The notes beneath the pieces were generated by a model. It ran no database searches. It had not been told where the DNA came from and saw nothing but the letters and a program-made list of their open reading frames with translations. A stretch of 15,440 bases of DNA from Gammaproteobacteria bacterium (GTDB lineage Bacteria; Pseudomonadota; Gammaproteobacteria; HK1), in contig JAGRHX010000115.1 of the NCBI GenBank assembly GCA_020444775.1, forward strand, positions 1 through 15,440, written 5' to 3'. The position numbers were made by a program, and so were the translations under genes. Position 1 is the first letter of the stretch. The number at the start of each line of letters is the position of its first letter. Positions 15,027 to 15,440 of this stretch are shown one piece after another.

Positions 15027-15440
15027 TCAACGGACAACGCACTCGGTACGCTCGATGCTCAGCTGCGCATGTTCCGCGAGGAACTCGCGGGTGAGCGTAT
15101 CCGGATCGGACACGCTGTCTACGTTGACCGCGAATCGGTCGCGGGGTTGTGCCGGGTCCAGGTAGGGTAGGCCGGCGCCCACCGGTGCCAGCCGCGCATC
15201 CAGCCCTCGAGCACGCAGCGCCTCGGCGCGCTTGCTGGCGGCCGACAGGTGACTGTAGACGCCCAATGAGATGGCATTGCGCTGTTGCGCACCGGTCATG
15301 GCAAAAGCATCCAGACCCAACCCTTTCAGCCGTCGCACCTCCGTAAGCGCGGCGGCGCGGTCGGCGAGCGGCGGCAGATAGATTCGGATCCGCCCGGCAT
15401 CCCGCAAAGACCCTCCCGTTGCATCGCTGCGTGCTTGCCA
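15027..15440 (-). CDS. SPOR-domain protein, C-terminal part
   Basis: The minus-strand frame is open from the right edge (first visible codon TGG at 15440-15438) to the TGA at 15029-15027, giving 137 visible residues, so the gene is cut at its 5' end. The segment RIRIYLPPLADRAAALTEVRRLKGLGLDAF followed by RNAISLGVYSHLSAASKRAEALRARGLDARLAP (key positions: the two strand-helix units, the SLGVY strand and the final hydrophobic strand) has the repeated strand-helix pattern of a SPOR domain, with the typical 'slGvf-s-a-Ae--a--L-a-Gl-A' signature. SPOR domains bind denuded glycan strands of peptidoglycan, usually at the division septum, and are attached to membrane or periplasmic proteins. The N-terminal part that would show the signal or membrane anchor is outside the window. 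In some gammaproteobacteria a SPOR gene follows coaX/birA; whether that holds here cannot be seen. Confidence 0.75.
   Translation of the reverse strand, partial: WQARSDATGGSLRDAGRIRIYLPPLADRAAALTEVRRLKGLGLDAFAMTGAQQRNAISLGVYSHLSAASKRAEALRARGLDARLAPVGAGLPYLDPAQPRDRFAVNVDSVSDPDTLTREFLAEHAQLSIERTECVVR

Overview
The window is GC-rich, tightly coding in its middle, and reads as the chromosome of a free-living proteobacterium. A gammaproteobacterium is the best guess, from the combination of a cytochrome c' gene, a b561 gene, a PEP-CTERM-type protein and a SPOR-domain gene; this is inference, because no rRNA or other phylogenetic marker is present. I see no tRNA, insertion sequence, prophage or CRISPR array.

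Layout. (1) 1-449: the C-terminal lobe of a TctC/Bug-type solute-binding protein, cut by the left edge. (2) 450-2733: a gene-poor stretch holding one exported protein with a PEP-CTERM-like sorting tail (minus strand), a convincing bidirectional terminator and a 6 x 14-bp tandem repeat. (3) 2734-7580: four plus-strand genes, namely an LLM-class flavin oxidoreductase, a translationally coupled exported protein with five calcium-loop (FG-GAP/VCBS-like) repeats, a LarA-family nickel-pincer isomerase homologue, and a PIG3-type NAD(P)H quinone oxidoreductase. (4) 7659-10217: a minus-strand pair, an FAH-family hydrolase followed by a four-domain rhodanese protein. (5) 10561-11848: convergent cytochrome c' and cytochrome b561 genes separated by a very strong hairpin. 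(6) 11849-14183: a tandem 19-bp direct repeat in front of the b561 gene, a 62-aa membrane protein ending in CxxC, and a minus-strand pair of unrecognised proteins. (7) 14184-15440: a gene-free stretch, then the C-terminal part of a SPOR-domain protein cut by the right edge.

How the genes might work together. The solute-binding protein, LarA homologue, quinone oxidoreductase, LLM oxidoreductase and FAH hydrolase are all compatible with uptake and catabolism of organic acids, but no complete pathway is visible. Cytochrome c' (NO binding) and cytochrome b561 (membrane quinol/electron transfer) are often found together and probably form one redox module here. The most novel material is the uncharacterised gene pair at 12691-14183, the coupling of a cytosolic LLM oxidoreductase to an exported calcium-loop protein, and the rhodanese array with inactive-active-active-inactive domains.
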